Shown: positions 16,560 through 25,890, counted from the first letter of the stretch. The stretch is 64,000 nucleotides of DNA from 54-19 sp038210655 (GCA_038210655.1 JBBQWM010000013.1:62001-126000); one strand, 5' to 3'. Notes: a model not told the origin generated them from the letters alone. Translations and numbers: made by a program.

Positions 16560-17740
16560 TAGCTTGATCTTAGTCGGCGGGGGCTATCCGTTGCGCCGGT
16601 GGGCTTGGAACCACCCCATCGGACTGGGAGTTGCTCGAAGAAGCGCCGCACGACTGCTGCGACCTGGGCCGGGGCTTTGCGTCCGCTCGAATAATAGAGT
16701 TGAGCGGCCCGCCCGACCACCATCGTCGCGCTGTAGGCAATTAGGGCTTTGGGTAGCATTGAGGCGATCACAGGTATGCGGCGGGCTGCCATACTCGAAA
16801 GGGTCTTCCAGACGAAAGCGGCCCCCAGAATTGGGACCAATTCGAGGTAAACCTCAACCCGGCTATCCCGTTTCTGCCCGTAAACCCCGGCCAATCGGTG
16901 GCTTAACTCAAACTGGTTTTTGGTCAGCAGTACGAAATCCGCCCCATTATCCAAAAAGTCGCCCAGCAGCGGGATACCCGCCGCCGCATTAGCAAACAAG
17001 ACCGTCTGGGCATTCGAGCGGGCGGTATCGGAGATCAGCTGGGTGGCGACCGTATTGCGGAAGATGGGGGCGCGGCGGGCCAGGGCCAATTCACGCCCAT
17101 TGAGTTGCTTTACCATCGCGGGCAGCAGTTCGGCCTGAAGTTGGGCTAGTTCCAGTCCTTTCAATTCGACTACCTTTAATTTGCCACCCGCCTGGGTCAA
17201 TTCTTCCAACTCGGTTTCCCAGGCTGGTCGCATCTCAGCCTCGGCATTATTAAAGGCCGCACCATCGGCGGAGGCGTTGCCGGGTTGGGCTGGGCCACTC
17301 TCGCGGCCTCCGACCAATCGGAGTGGGTTGATCGCTTGCAAGCGATTGGTCGTCCGGCGCTGCCGATTAAAATCCTCTTCTTCTTTGCGTTCAAGAACGG
17401 CGATAATGACCGTCACCCCGCTAACCCCGGCCTGAGCCAGTTCGCCCAGCCAGCGCCGTTTTTCGGCAGGAATGCGGTCGCCCTTATACAGGCTATACAG
17501 CAAAAGGCCACTATTTTCGTCGTCGTCTTTGAGGCCCGGTCGTTCGTTTGGCTCGATCAGGCGGAAGGGCGAGGGTGTCCACAGGCTTTCGAGCCGGGTC
17601 GAAAGCGCCCGTTGCAACTTGTCGCGCACTTCCACTGTATTGCCTGCCAGCGCAATCACCACCTCGCGGCTGGCTTCTTCCTCGATCTCGCGGTAGCTAT
17701 TATCGCGCAATACTTCAAACAAATTGCCAATCGTTCCCAT
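16559..17740 (-). CDS. DUF697-like membrane-associated protein
   Basis: Tentative assignment. The N-terminal 140 residues look like a small alpha/beta domain (EVVIALAGNTVEVRDKLQ, SGVTVIIAVLERKE) without a recognisable P-loop. Residues about 235-365 resemble the hydrophobic helical part of DUF697/YcjF-like proteins: NTVATQLISDTARSNAQTVLFANAAAGIPLLGDFLDNGADFVLLTKNQ, LAGVYGQ, ELVPILGAAFVWKTL and a final hydrophobic ALIAYSATMVVGRAAQLYY. It probably associates with the membrane. It is the first gene of the operon with DUF309 and the metallopeptidase; function unknown. Confidence 0.65.
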   Translation of the reverse strand: MGTIGNLFEVLRDNSYREIEEEASREVVIALAGNTVEVRDKLQRALSTRLESLWTPSPFRLIEPNERPGLKDDDENSGLLLYSLYKGDRIPAEKRRWLGELAQAGVSGVTVIIAVLERKEEEDFNRQRRTTNRLQAINPLRLVGGRESGPAQPGNASADGAAFNNAEAEMRPAWETELEELTQAGGKLKVVELKGLELAQLQAELLPAMVKQLNGRELALARRAPIFRNTVATQLISDTARSNAQTVLFANAAAGIPLLGDFLDNGADFVLLTKNQFELSHRLAGVYGQKRDSRVEVYLELVPILGAAFVWKTLSSMAARRIPVIASMLPKALIAYSATMVVGRAAQLYYSSGRKAPAQVAAVVRRFFEQLPVRWGGSKPTGATDSPRRLRSS

Positions 17741-17894
17741 TCTCAGCGCCTCCTCTTGATTACCTTACCAGGCCCAGTTTGTTCAGGTCTTTTGTTCAGT
17801 TTTCCTCTAGCTGGAAGCTATATTACACTATTCGGGGCGGTTGGCACAAGCTTTTTCTGAGCTAATTATAACATGTTACAGCGTAATTGACCCC

Positions 17895-17968
17895 TGTAGG
17901 AGCGAGCTTCTGCTCGCGATTGAACACATACCCGTTTCTTCAATCGCGAGCAGAAGCTCGCTCCTACA
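17895..17968. repeat. palindromic repeat, 30-bp arms (TGTAGGAGCGAGC family), copy 1
   Basis: Two perfectly complementary 30-base arms (from TGTAGGAGCGAGC at 17895 to CGATTGAA at 17924, and the complement at 17939-17968) flank a 14-base loop. The same arms recur at 59361-59433 and a partial copy begins at 63984. Confidence 0.95.
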
Positions 17969-18030
17969 CAATATCTTTTAGCTCAAGTGCTTTGCAATCT
18001 GTTATAGTAACACCAGAAATTTGGCTTCAA

Positions 18031-18059
18031 GAAAATAAGGGCGTATAACTACACGCCCT
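18031..18059 (-). terminator. intrinsic terminator of the lysX/homocitrate synthase operon
   Basis: On the minus strand AGGGCGT and ACGCCCT form a stem around an 8-base loop (18038-18059), followed by TATTTTC. It lies 30 bases beyond the lysX stop. Confidence 0.75.
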
Positions 18060-18088
18060 CATAAGTTACATTATGCTCTATCCAAAAA

Positions 18089-18937
18089 TTAATCTTCGCG
18101 CAAAGCGTACTCGATAATGCGGGGAGCCAGTTCTTCGGCTAGACCGAGCTTGGAGAGTTCGACGGTGTAATCGACCTCGATAGCCGCCAGTGCGTCGCCA
18201 TCCTCGATCAAATCGACTGCCAGCACCCCGCCGCCGACCGCCTGGGCCGCCGCCAATGCAATTTTTTCCAGTTCAGGCGTGAGCGGACAATCGATGATAG
18301 TCAGGTTTTCGTCGGCGCTGCTGGTCGCTTTGTTGGCGATCAGATAGACCGCTTTGACCACCTCCGACCCGACCACAAAGGCCCGGATGTCGCGCCCAGG
18401 CCGATTTTGCAAATACTCTTGCAAATAGTAAATCGCGTGATCGTATTGACCTAGCCGCTCTTTGTGTTCGAGGACGGCTTTGGCTGCATCGTAGTCGTTG
18501 AGGCGGGCGACCAGCGAACCTTTGTCGCCCGTCAATGGTTTCAGCATGACAGGGTAGCCCAGTTCTTCGATGGCCTGCATAGCAGCATCGGCGCTAAAGG
18601 CGATCTCGGTGCGGGGAGTCGGTACGCCTGCCTCCTGGAAGGCCAGGGTAGTTAGAAGCTTGTCGCCGCAGATACGGGCTACCTCGGAACTGTTGATAGT
18701 GCGAACTCCGGCCCGCTCCAAAAGCATCAACGAGTAAAGCGCTACAAAATGGTCAATCGCCCGTTCCAGCACGACCTCGACCGCCCCCGGTGCGATCACC
18801 ATCCCGGATTGGACATCAAAAATTAGTTCCTCGGTGCGGAGCATGACCGGCTCGACCCCCTGACGACGGGCGGCGGCAATTAGAGCCTGCTCGTCCTCGC
18901 GTATCTCGCTGTAGAGAATGCCCAGTTTCTTCGCCAT
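18089..18937 (-). CDS. LysX-like ATP-grasp ligase, divergent
   Basis: RimK-related ATP-grasp fold. Along its length it follows LysX, which ligates alpha-aminoadipate to the carrier LysW: VPTPRTEIAF, ELGYPVMLKPLTGDKGSL, EHKERLGQYDHAIYYLQEYLQNRPGRDIRAFVVG, AVGGGVLAVDLIE. However, the motif NTARGG that marks LysX substrate recognition is replaced by a stretch reading NKATSSADEN, and the metal/substrate motif EVNHTMEFKNS reads EVDYTVELSKL. The substrate may therefore differ from that of classical LysX. It starts 2 bases after the homocitrate synthase stop, with GGGGAGG upstream. No LysW-like gene is visible in the window. Confidence 0.82.
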   Translation of the reverse strand: MAKKLGILYSEIREDEQALIAAARRQGVEPVMLRTEELIFDVQSGMVIAPGAVEVVLERAIDHFVALYSLMLLERAGVRTINSSEVARICGDKLLTTLAFQEAGVPTPRTEIAFSADAAMQAIEELGYPVMLKPLTGDKGSLVARLNDYDAAKAVLEHKERLGQYDHAIYYLQEYLQNRPGRDIRAFVVGSEVVKAVYLIANKATSSADENLTIIDCPLTPELEKIALAAAQAVGGGVLAVDLIEDGDALAAIEVDYTVELSKLGLAEELAPRIIEYALRED

Positions 18938-18939
18938 GA

Positions 18940-20160
18940 CTAGACCTCCCCTTTTGGTTTGTGGCTTTGGTGATAGCTCTGGATAATCAGATCGACGTTT
19001 TCAAGCGAAATTGGCTCCAACCCGGCGGCTCGTCGCACCTTCTCGGTAATCGCGGCCTGATCTTCGTCCGAAAGGATGATCCCCAATTCGCCTGCCCGCG
19101 CTGCGATAGCGTGCTTGCCGGTGATCCGACTGGCAATATCCAACGTGCGCTTGATCCCGAAATCCTCCGGCTTCAGTACCTCGTAAGCCTGGCTATCTTG
19201 CAAGATCGCTTTGGTGTGGATACCGGCTTTGTGGGTAAAGGCATTTGGCGCGGTGATCGGCATGTCGTGCGGGATCGGCACGCCAAGCATGGTCGCTACC
19301 AGCTTATCGACCTTTGGCAGCTCTTTCAGATTGTACTTGGCGACGAGTTCAGGGTTGAGCGAGTAAAGCCGTCCGACCAGCCCACTCATCGGGCAGATGC
19401 CATTGCGTTCGCCGATCCCCAGCACGGTAGTGTTGATGCAGACTGCCCCGGCCTCCAAAGCGGCGTGTGCGTTGGCGATAGCCGAACCGGTATCGTTATG
19501 ACCGTGATACTCGATCTTAAATTTGAAGCGGCGGCTAAACTCGCGAAGGCGGTCGTAAACCTCAAAGGGGGTCGCACCCCCGACGGTATCAGGGAAATCG
19601 ACCTGATCGACCCCGGCCTCATCCAACGCAGCGCAGATGTAGAGCAAGTCTTTTAAGTCGGTTCTAAAAGCATCTTCGGCCCCAAAGCGCACGAAACGGC
19701 CCTGGCTCTTGACGTACCCGACCATCTGGGTCGCCAGTTTAGTGACTTCTACAATGCTCTTGCCGTGACTGGCCTTTTGCAAAAAGCTGCTGGTTCCCAT
19801 AAACAAGTTGATGCCATACGCGCCGCTCTGCAAGGCTAAATCGACATCCTCTTTGTTGCAGCGGCAATGCACCAGAATCTGGGTGCGGCTCTGTTTGGAA
19901 GCCAGCAATTCGACCAGTTGGATTAGCTCTTGCAAGGCGTTTGGATATGAGACTGGCGACCCAATTTCGACATACTCAACCCCAAAGCGGTGCAGTGCGG
20001 TCACAATCTCGACCTTCTGGTTAAAGTTAAAATGGGCGCGGCTGAATTGCTCGCCCTCCCGCAAGGTCGTATCGAGGATTTCCACCTGCCGAATATTGGT
20101 GCGATGACCCCCGGCAGCGATCTGGCCCGCCTCGTTCGGGCCGTAATCTAGCGTACTAAT
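18940..20160 (-). CDS. homocitrate synthase, probable ATT start
   Basis: DRE-TIM family acyltransferase condensing acetyl-CoA with 2-oxoglutarate in the first step of alpha-aminoadipate lysine synthesis. Motifs: EILDTTLREGEQF, EIGSPVSYP, KIEYHGHNDTGSAIANAHAALEAGA, TTVLGIGERNG and THKAGIHTKAIL. An isopropylmalate-type activity cannot be excluded, but the short length and REGEQF match the Thermus-like homocitrate synthases. The first standard start, GTG at 20083-20085, has no ribosome site. The frame stays open 25 codons further to an ATT at 20158-20160, 6 bases after a perfect AGGAGG, with a TAG stop just before; no ATG, GTG or TTG lies between. I therefore propose ATT initiation. Confidence 0.85.
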   Translation of the reverse strand: MSTLDYGPNEAGQIAAGGHRTNIRQVEILDTTLREGEQFSRAHFNFNQKVEIVTALHRFGVEYVEIGSPVSYPNALQELIQLVELLASKQSRTQILVHCRCNKEDVDLALQSGAYGINLFMGTSSFLQKASHGKSIVEVTKLATQMVGYVKSQGRFVRFGAEDAFRTDLKDLLYICAALDEAGVDQVDFPDTVGGATPFEVYDRLREFSRRFKFKIEYHGHNDTGSAIANAHAALEAGAVCINTTVLGIGERNGICPMSGLVGRLYSLNPELVAKYNLKELPKVDKLVATMLGVPIPHDMPITAPNAFTHKAGIHTKAILQDSQAYEVLKPEDFGIKRTLDIASRITGKHAIAARAGELGIILSDEDQAAITEKVRRAAGLEPISLENVDLIIQSYHQSHKPKGEV

Positions 20161-20308
20161 ACTCTACCTCCTAAACTGGCTTTAAAACCTATCCTAGATC
20201 CGTCAAATGGGTCTGGGTGTATGGGACGGTGATTTTCTGAAGCAGGCTACAGCTTATAATAATACCATATAAACGGTGGGGCGGTTAACGAATTGTGTAA
20301 TAGTGAAA

Positions 20309-20388
20309 ATAGAAATCAGAGATTAGAAATCAAACTAAAACATCCGGCCTTTCTCTGCCTGATTTCTAATTTCTAATCTCTATTCTCT
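20309..20388. repeat. inverted AGAAATCAG-type arrays
   Basis: AGAAATCAGAGATTAGAAAT on the left and CTGATTTCTAATTTCTAATC on the right face each other around about 35 bases. Same family as 5223-5339 and 62533-62633. Confidence 0.75.
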
Positions 20389-22285
20389 ACATCTGCCGAC
20401 CGTAGTGAGTCTCGCGCCGACCGTTGACGACCGCCTGAAGCTCGACCCCGCTGACACCGTAGGCTCGTAAGGTGCGCCGGATAAATTCCAGCCCAGCCTC
20501 TATTTCAGGCTGGACGACGGCTCCGGCCCCGGCTTCGCGCAAAGCTCGGATGGCCCGTGTATCGCTGGCGCGGGTAATAATTTCGAGTTCAGAATTAAGG
20601 CCCCGGCCTATGCGGGTTGCGGCTTCCGCCGTCGTCAGATCGGGAACCGTAATCGCCAGTACTTTGGCCTGGGCAATATTGGCCTGCTTGAGGACAAATT
20701 CCTCGGTCGCGTCGCCGGTAAAGACCACCAGGCCCCGGTCGTGCGCTTCGGCAGCCCGGCGCAGATCGTATTCGATAACTACTACTTCCAGGTTGCGACG
20801 ACGAGCAGCTTCGACCAATTCGCGCCCGACCCGCCCATAGCCACAGATAATGACGTGTTTTTTGTAGGGCCAGCGCTCGATTGGCGTGCGGTGGTCGCGG
20901 GCAGTGGTTGGGCTACTCAAGAGGGGGTCGAGACGCGGGTCACGACCGGGCCAATCGTAGACCGGGGTCGGGTTGGCTGGCGAGAGGGTTTCGCCTGTCT
21001 CGGCAGCCTGGGTAATCGCCTGCCGTTGGCGACGGCGGGCCAGCCGTGCTGAAATTTGGGTTGCCAGGGGTGGCACAGCCTGATACAGCACCGGGGTCAG
21101 AATGATCGTAATGAGCGCTCCGGCTAAGGTCAGGGCTTCCACATTGGCACTAATCGCGCCTTGATCGCGACCGGTGCGGGCCAACACAAAAGAGAACTCG
21201 CCGATTTGGGCCAATAGCAACCCGGCTTTGAGGGCAGCGCGGGCCGGATAGCGAAAGAGCCAGAACAGGAAGGCCGCAATAGCAAACTTGCCTATCAGAA
21301 TGGTTAAAACCACCAGTGCGACTTCGCCCAGATGTTCCCAGACAAAGATGGGGTTGATTAACATCCCAATTGAGACAAAGAAAAGGGTCGCGAATACGTC
21401 GCGGATCGGGATGATTTCGTTTAGTACATCATCGGCGGCATCCGACTCGCTGACAATCATCCCGGCAAGAAAGGCTCCTAGCGCAAAAGAGAGTCCGATC
21501 ATTTGGGCCACCAGCGCGGTTCCGACGGCAATAATCAGGATCGTAAGCAAGAATAGTTCGCGCAGTCCTAGACTGATAATTCGATAAAGCAGGAAGGGGA
21601 TCAGCCGGGTTCCAATTACGTAGGTAATAACCAAAAATAGGGCGGCTTTGAAAAGGGCCAGCCCGATTGTGATGAGCAAACTACCTACTCCGTCGCCCGC
21701 CTGTGAAGGCGCTGCTAAAGCAGGTAACAATACCACCAGCACCACGACGCTGATGTCTTGAACTACCCCGGTCCCTAGCGCCAGCCGTCCGTGCAGGCTT
21801 TCAACCTCGCTCCGGCTCAAAAGCAGCTTGAGCATTACTATCGAACTGGAAATAGCCAACATACCTCCCAGATAAAGGGCCTGGGTAAAAGGCAAGCCCA
21901 GCCCCAGTCCAAGCGGTATACCGAGAGCCATCGTCAGGAGGATTTGCAACACGCCCCCGGCAATTGCGCCGCGCCCGACTCCCTTTAGCTCGTGAAGCGA
22001 GAACTGCGTGCCGAGCGCGAACATCAAGAGGGCTACCCCCAGTTCGGCCATTGTTTGCACTCGGTGAACATCCGAGACCGGGCCGGGAGTAAAGGGGCCG
22101 ATAGCAATTCCTGCCAGCAAGTAACCGGTTATTACCGGCAACTTTAAGCGGGTCGCAATTACCCCGCCGATAAAGGCTGCCAGCACTGCCAGCACGAGAT
22201 CAACCAGCAATTCGTAGCCTTGCAAGCCGTTCTGTTCGGTAGCCGCAGTGGCGACAGTACCCATTAAAAATTGAAAGCCGGTCAT
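20387..22285 (-). CDS. CPA2-family monovalent cation:proton antiporter (KefB-like) with TrkA-N domain
   Basis: About 12 hydrophobic segments in residues 20-400 form the Na+/H+ exchanger-like domain (AAFIGGVIATRLKLPVITGYLLAGIAIGPF, SSSIVMLKLL, GAFLAGMIVSES). Near residue 475 a RCK/TrkA-N domain starts with HVIICGYGRVGRELVEAARRRNLEVVVIEYD, a Rossmann NAD-binding motif, and continues GDATEEFVLKQANIAQAKVLAI. It most likely exchanges K+ or Na+ for protons at the cytoplasmic membrane. Start ATG 22283-22285 is chosen because GAGGAGGGGGC lies directly upstream; a 31-residue longer frame lacks such a site. Confidence 0.92.
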   Translation of the reverse strand: MTGFQFLMGTVATAATEQNGLQGYELLVDLVLAVLAAFIGGVIATRLKLPVITGYLLAGIAIGPFTPGPVSDVHRVQTMAELGVALLMFALGTQFSLHELKGVGRGAIAGGVLQILLTMALGIPLGLGLGLPFTQALYLGGMLAISSSIVMLKLLLSRSEVESLHGRLALGTGVVQDISVVVLVVLLPALAAPSQAGDGVGSLLITIGLALFKAALFLVITYVIGTRLIPFLLYRIISLGLRELFLLTILIIAVGTALVAQMIGLSFALGAFLAGMIVSESDAADDVLNEIIPIRDVFATLFFVSIGMLINPIFVWEHLGEVALVVLTILIGKFAIAAFLFWLFRYPARAALKAGLLLAQIGEFSFVLARTGRDQGAISANVEALTLAGALITIILTPVLYQAVPPLATQISARLARRRQRQAITQAAETGETLSPANPTPVYDWPGRDPRLDPLLSSPTTARDHRTPIERWPYKKHVIICGYGRVGRELVEAARRRNLEVVVIEYDLRRAAEAHDRGLVVFTGDATEEFVLKQANIAQAKVLAITVPDLTTAEAATRIGRGLNSELEIITRASDTRAIRALREAGAGAVVQPEIEAGLEFIRRTLRAYGVSGVELQAVVNGRRETHYGRQM

Positions 22286-22639
22286 CGCGCCCCCTCCTCT
22301 CTGTATTTTCAAGTTTATAAGTGCGTCAGCTATACTATCAACGGCATTAGCTTGAGGTTTTCTAAGTCTGAAAAGCACATTTTATGAGCTTTGATTTGAT
22401 AGTATATAAGCAAACAAGCCACCGGCCTGATTTTGGCAATAAATGGGCGACCCTGGAAGGTAATTTTTGCATACGAGTAGTAGTGCCAATAGTTGTTATA
22501 TACAAATTTTAACATACTTGAACGAATTAGTCAGGTACAAAAGGCGGGTTTGCTCTGGATTCAAATACAAAACTAACACAAAAAAAGGTGGTTTGCCATC
22601 GAGAAAGTTGCTAACAATGAGGGAAGTAGGGGTGAAAAC

Positions 22640-22716
<77 letters not shown>

Positions 22717-22776
22717 CTATAAGTTGGAGCCAGATTATAGCACTGCGTGGGGTGACTGTCAATCCAAAACTGGCCC

Positions 22777-24777
22777 TTAAATTCGAGTAGCGATATAAGC
22801 GGCAGCCCGATGAGCAATAGTCTGGATTGTTATCATCGGATTGACCCCGCTTGCACCGGGAAAAGCGCTGCCGTCGGTGACGAACAAACCAGGCGTAGTA
22901 TGACATTCGTTGTGTTCGTTGACGACGCTGGTGAGCGGGTTGGAACCCATCCGGGCGGAACCCATCTGGTGATAGCTGAAAAAGGCCATCTGGTTCGGCC
23001 CCCAGCCCTGCCGATCAAGCCGGGTGATATAGCTTTCAATGCTTTCGCTACCGCCGGAGCGATAGATTTGGGGAATAGCGTTGAGAGAGCGCACTTCGGA
23101 AGCCCCGGCGGCTTCCAGCAAGCGCACCGCCCCCGCGACGGCGGTTCGGGCGTGGCTGGTATCATATTTCGATACGCTATAATGCACGACAGGTAAACCT
23201 TGCCGGTTGATCGTGACGTACCCGCTATCGTGGTCGCGGGTAATCACCACCACCGAAGCCGAATAACCAAATTTGAGCATCATATCTTTGAAGGCGCGAC
23301 TTCCCTCCCAGCCGAGCGCGTTAGCCGGGACACTCATGTGAGTCGGGCCAGTTTCCAAAATCGCGCCGTAGCCCTGCCCGTCCAGATCGGAAAATTGTTT
23401 GCTGTAGGCTCCTTGTAACACGCCGTTCCAACCATCGACCCGTTCGTCGGTATAGCCGCTAACAGCGGTGGCCGGGTGCAACCGTAAGTACTTGCCGACG
23501 GCTGGCCCACCCAGGCCCGACCGCAGCAAAATAGCCGGTGTATTGAGCGCACCCGCTGCCACGATAACGGCCTTAGCCTGGATCGTCAACTGGTAGCGTG
23601 CGCCAGTCTGAGGGTCGCGGACGGTTGCCAGCACCCCGCAGGCCCGGCCCTGGTTGGTAAGGATGTGGTCGGCATTGGCGTGAACGATCAAGCGAGCGCC
23701 ACACTCGTAAGCATCTTGTAAGTAGGTGATAAGAGTCGATTGTTTAGCACCTTGTGGGCAGCCGAAAGTACAAAAGCCGCAATCGTCGCCCTGAGTGCAG
23801 TCGCGCACATTACGGGGCATCCGGTCGCGCTGCCAGCCGAGCTTTTCTAGCCCTTTCCACATGAGTTGATCGCGCTGCGAGAGCCGGTTGTAGTCCTGCG
23901 AGACCCCTAACCGGTTCAAAACGGATTGTGAACTACGCTCGTACTGCCCGGTGTAAAAGACTTCCCAGCCTTCCTGGTCGTCCCATTCCTGGCGTACCCG
24001 CTCCGGGGTCGGAAAACTGGTCGTCCAGTTGATAACGGTTCCACCGCCCAGACAACTGCCCGCCAGCATACTGACCCCTTTGTCGGCACTAGAAGTCATG
24101 CCTTTATCCAGGTAAAGCTTTTGGTAGGCTTCTAACTCGTGCTGGTTAAAGTCGGCTTCGTTATAATAGCCGCCTTTTTCTAGCACGATCACATCTTTAC
24201 CGGCCTGGGCCAGCACCCCGGCTACCACTCCACCACCTGCCCCACTACCGATTATCACGGCATCGCAACTGAGCGTCTGATGGCGGGTAATTGGCAAGGG
24301 TTGGAGCGGTTTGGGTTTGGCGGGTGGTGGGGCGGGCGGGCCAGGGTAGCCGATTACTTCCCAGGTGGGGTTGTGGCCTTTCGCATCCAGCCCGGCAAAG
24401 TAAAACGCCCCGCTCAATGCCTTGAGCGACCGGAAAGCGCCCCGAAATTGGTTGAGCCGATGGGTCGCCAGCCGCAAAAGAAAGCGTTCTTGCTCGTTGC
24501 TGTTCATCCGGGTAAAAGGCTTGGCAATCCCGGCCAGGGCCGCGTTAGCCGCCCGCCTCTCGATCAGTTGCAAGAAAGTCTTTAACTGTTGAATGTCATC
24601 CTGATTGGGTAAGTCTGAAAGAGCTTCGATCAGTTGGCGCGGCACATCCAGATCGCTGGCTGCCAGCGCATAAAGCGGGTTGGCTTCGCTGGCGGGTAGG
24701 CGCGGGAAAATTGCGTCGGCCAGCGCGGTCAAAACTGCCTGTTCTTTAGCGCTGAAAACGGCGGGGGTGGCGATCAT
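22777..24777 (-). CDS. GMC-family FAD oxidoreductase (long-chain alcohol oxidase-like)
   Basis: The first 110 residues are helical and resemble the gluconate 2-dehydrogenase subunit 3 type region often found in this subgroup. FAD-binding VIIGSGAGGGVVAGVLAQAGKDVIVLEKG lies at about 174-203, followed by GSCLGGGTVINW. A cysteine motif DCGFCTFGCPQGAKQ near 330-345 is characteristic of this branch. The C-terminal active-site region reads FSYHQMGSARMG, then GLFVTDGSAFPGASGVNPMITI. It probably oxidises an alcohol; the substrate and electron acceptor are not evident. No signal peptide. It follows the tRNA gene on the same strand and is likely transcribed alone. Confidence 0.92.
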   Translation of the reverse strand: MIATPAVFSAKEQAVLTALADAIFPRLPASEANPLYALAASDLDVPRQLIEALSDLPNQDDIQQLKTFLQLIERRAANAALAGIAKPFTRMNSNEQERFLLRLATHRLNQFRGAFRSLKALSGAFYFAGLDAKGHNPTWEVIGYPGPPAPPPAKPKPLQPLPITRHQTLSCDAVIIGSGAGGGVVAGVLAQAGKDVIVLEKGGYYNEADFNQHELEAYQKLYLDKGMTSSADKGVSMLAGSCLGGGTVINWTTSFPTPERVRQEWDDQEGWEVFYTGQYERSSQSVLNRLGVSQDYNRLSQRDQLMWKGLEKLGWQRDRMPRNVRDCTQGDDCGFCTFGCPQGAKQSTLITYLQDAYECGARLIVHANADHILTNQGRACGVLATVRDPQTGARYQLTIQAKAVIVAAGALNTPAILLRSGLGGPAVGKYLRLHPATAVSGYTDERVDGWNGVLQGAYSKQFSDLDGQGYGAILETGPTHMSVPANALGWEGSRAFKDMMLKFGYSASVVVITRDHDSGYVTINRQGLPVVHYSVSKYDTSHARTAVAGAVRLLEAAGASEVRSLNAIPQIYRSGGSESIESYITRLDRQGWGPNQMAFFSYHQMGSARMGSNPLTSVVNEHNECHTTPGLFVTDGSAFPGASGVNPMITIQTIAHRAAAYIATRI

Positions 24778-25058
24778 AGTTAAATTCTCCTCACTAACTT
24801 TTCTTGAACTGCGCTTATCTTATGCCCGTGTGGGCAGGCTGTCAAATTCGATGACGCGGCTATTCTTGCGTTTTCTTTTCAAATCTTTAAAACTCTCGTG
24901 TATTTTGGCTAATAGTTAAACAACAACTAGGCGGTATCATAAGGGCAGTGGTAAGACAACTAAGCAACAACCGGAAGTACTTACCCCCTAGAAATAAGTA
25001 GCGCAAACCGAAAAGGCGCTCTATCGAGAAGTTTATTAAGTGAGAAAGGACAATCGTA

Positions 25059-25754
25059 ATGGGCAAAATTACCAAGAAGAAAATCACCGGGCTGGTTTTG
25101 GGTTTCTTAACCCTGGCTATGGTCGCAGGTGTTGGAATATTCAGTTTTGGGCTATCTACCGCCAGCGCGGCCCCTGCCGCTCAAGTTACTCCGACCCAGA
25201 CTGCGGCTACCGTTGCTAAAGACACGCTACGCGATAAGTTTGTGCAGGCTTTTGCATCCAAGTTGGGCGTAGATCAGGCCAAGCTAAATTCGGCCTTTAC
25301 CGGCGCGGTTAGTGATACAGTAGACCAGGCGGTTAAAGATGGTACGCTGACCCAGGCCCAGGCTGATAAGATTAAGGAAGAGGCCAAGAACGGCTTTACC
25401 GGGCAAGGCTTCCCTGGTGGACGCGGCGGCCCCGGCAAAGGCCACGACGGTGGACGTGGCGGTATGGAAGCGATGAAAGCGACGACCGACGCGGCGGCTA
25501 AGGCGTTGGGCCTGACCACCGCCGAGTTGCAGACCGAACTGAAGGCCGGTAAGTCTATCGCGGATGTCGCTAAGGCCAAGAGCGTGGACGTAGCGACGGT
25601 TAAAACTGCGATGCTGGCGGCGATCAAGACCGACCTGGATGCCAAAGTTAAGGCTGGCACGTTGACCCAGGCTCAGGCCGATACCGCCTACCAGATGGCG
25701 ACCACTCACATCGACGATGTTATCAATCACGTCGGCAAGGGTCCTCGGAAATAA
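25059..25754 (+). CDS. secreted helical repeat protein of unknown function
   Basis: Signal peptide: basic MGKITKKKITG, hydrophobic LVLGFLTLAMVAGVGIFSFGL, then cleavage near STASAAP. The mature part has two related helical modules, each ending in a DGTLTQAQADK or AGTLTQAQADT repeat (about residues 60-108 and 150-220), separated by a Gly-rich linker. Similar proteins with such TQAQAD motifs are common surface or secreted proteins of unknown role in Chloroflexota and Firmicutes. GAGAAAGGA 9 bases upstream supports the ATG. A strong terminator follows, so it is monocistronic. Confidence 0.75.
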   Translation: MGKITKKKITGLVLGFLTLAMVAGVGIFSFGLSTASAAPAAQVTPTQTAATVAKDTLRDKFVQAFASKLGVDQAKLNSAFTGAVSDTVDQAVKDGTLTQAQADKIKEEAKNGFTGQGFPGGRGGPGKGHDGGRGGMEAMKATTDAAAKALGLTTAELQTELKAGKSIADVAKAKSVDVATVKTAMLAAIKTDLDAKVKAGTLTQAQADTAYQMATTHIDDVINHVGKGPRK

Positions 25755-25789
25755 GCTTAACACGGACTATAGGACGGGTTTACTAAAAG

Positions 25790-25826
25790 GGCTGGCACTA
25801 TTAGATCAATAGTGCCAGCCTTTTTT
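25790..25826 (+). terminator. strong intrinsic terminator
   Basis: A 13-base-pair stem beginning GGCTGGCAC with a 5-base loop, followed by six T residues (25821-25826), 35 bases after the stop at 25754. Confidence 0.92.
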
Positions 25827-25846
25827 AGCATTTGAAAATTGAGAAC

Positions 25847-25890
25847 CTATCCGAAAAGTCTTTTGTAAGACATTGCTCCGCCAATGGACT
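25847..25890. repeat. fragment of the GCTCCGCCA repeat
   Basis: CTATCCGAAAAGTC...TAAGACATTGCTCCGCCA matches, with gaps, the longer inverted-repeat element at 52474-52553 (CTATCGAAAAATC...TTAGACCTTGCTCCGCCA). Confidence 0.55.

Larger units (their letters stand above)
17741..18088. other. intergenic region with palindromic repeat and terminator
   Basis: No gene. Contains the 74-bp palindromic repeat at 17895-17968 and the terminator of the lysX operon at 18031-18059. Confidence 0.6.

Noticed and set aside
17895..17968. Integron attC site or phage attachment site
   Set aside because: No integrase, cassette genes or direct repeats flank it; the sequence recurs as a dispersed palindrome.
25274..25763. 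Long minus-strand frames opposite the secreted helical protein
   Set aside because: They are antisense shadows of a GC-rich gene with a clear signal peptide and ribosome site on the plus strand.
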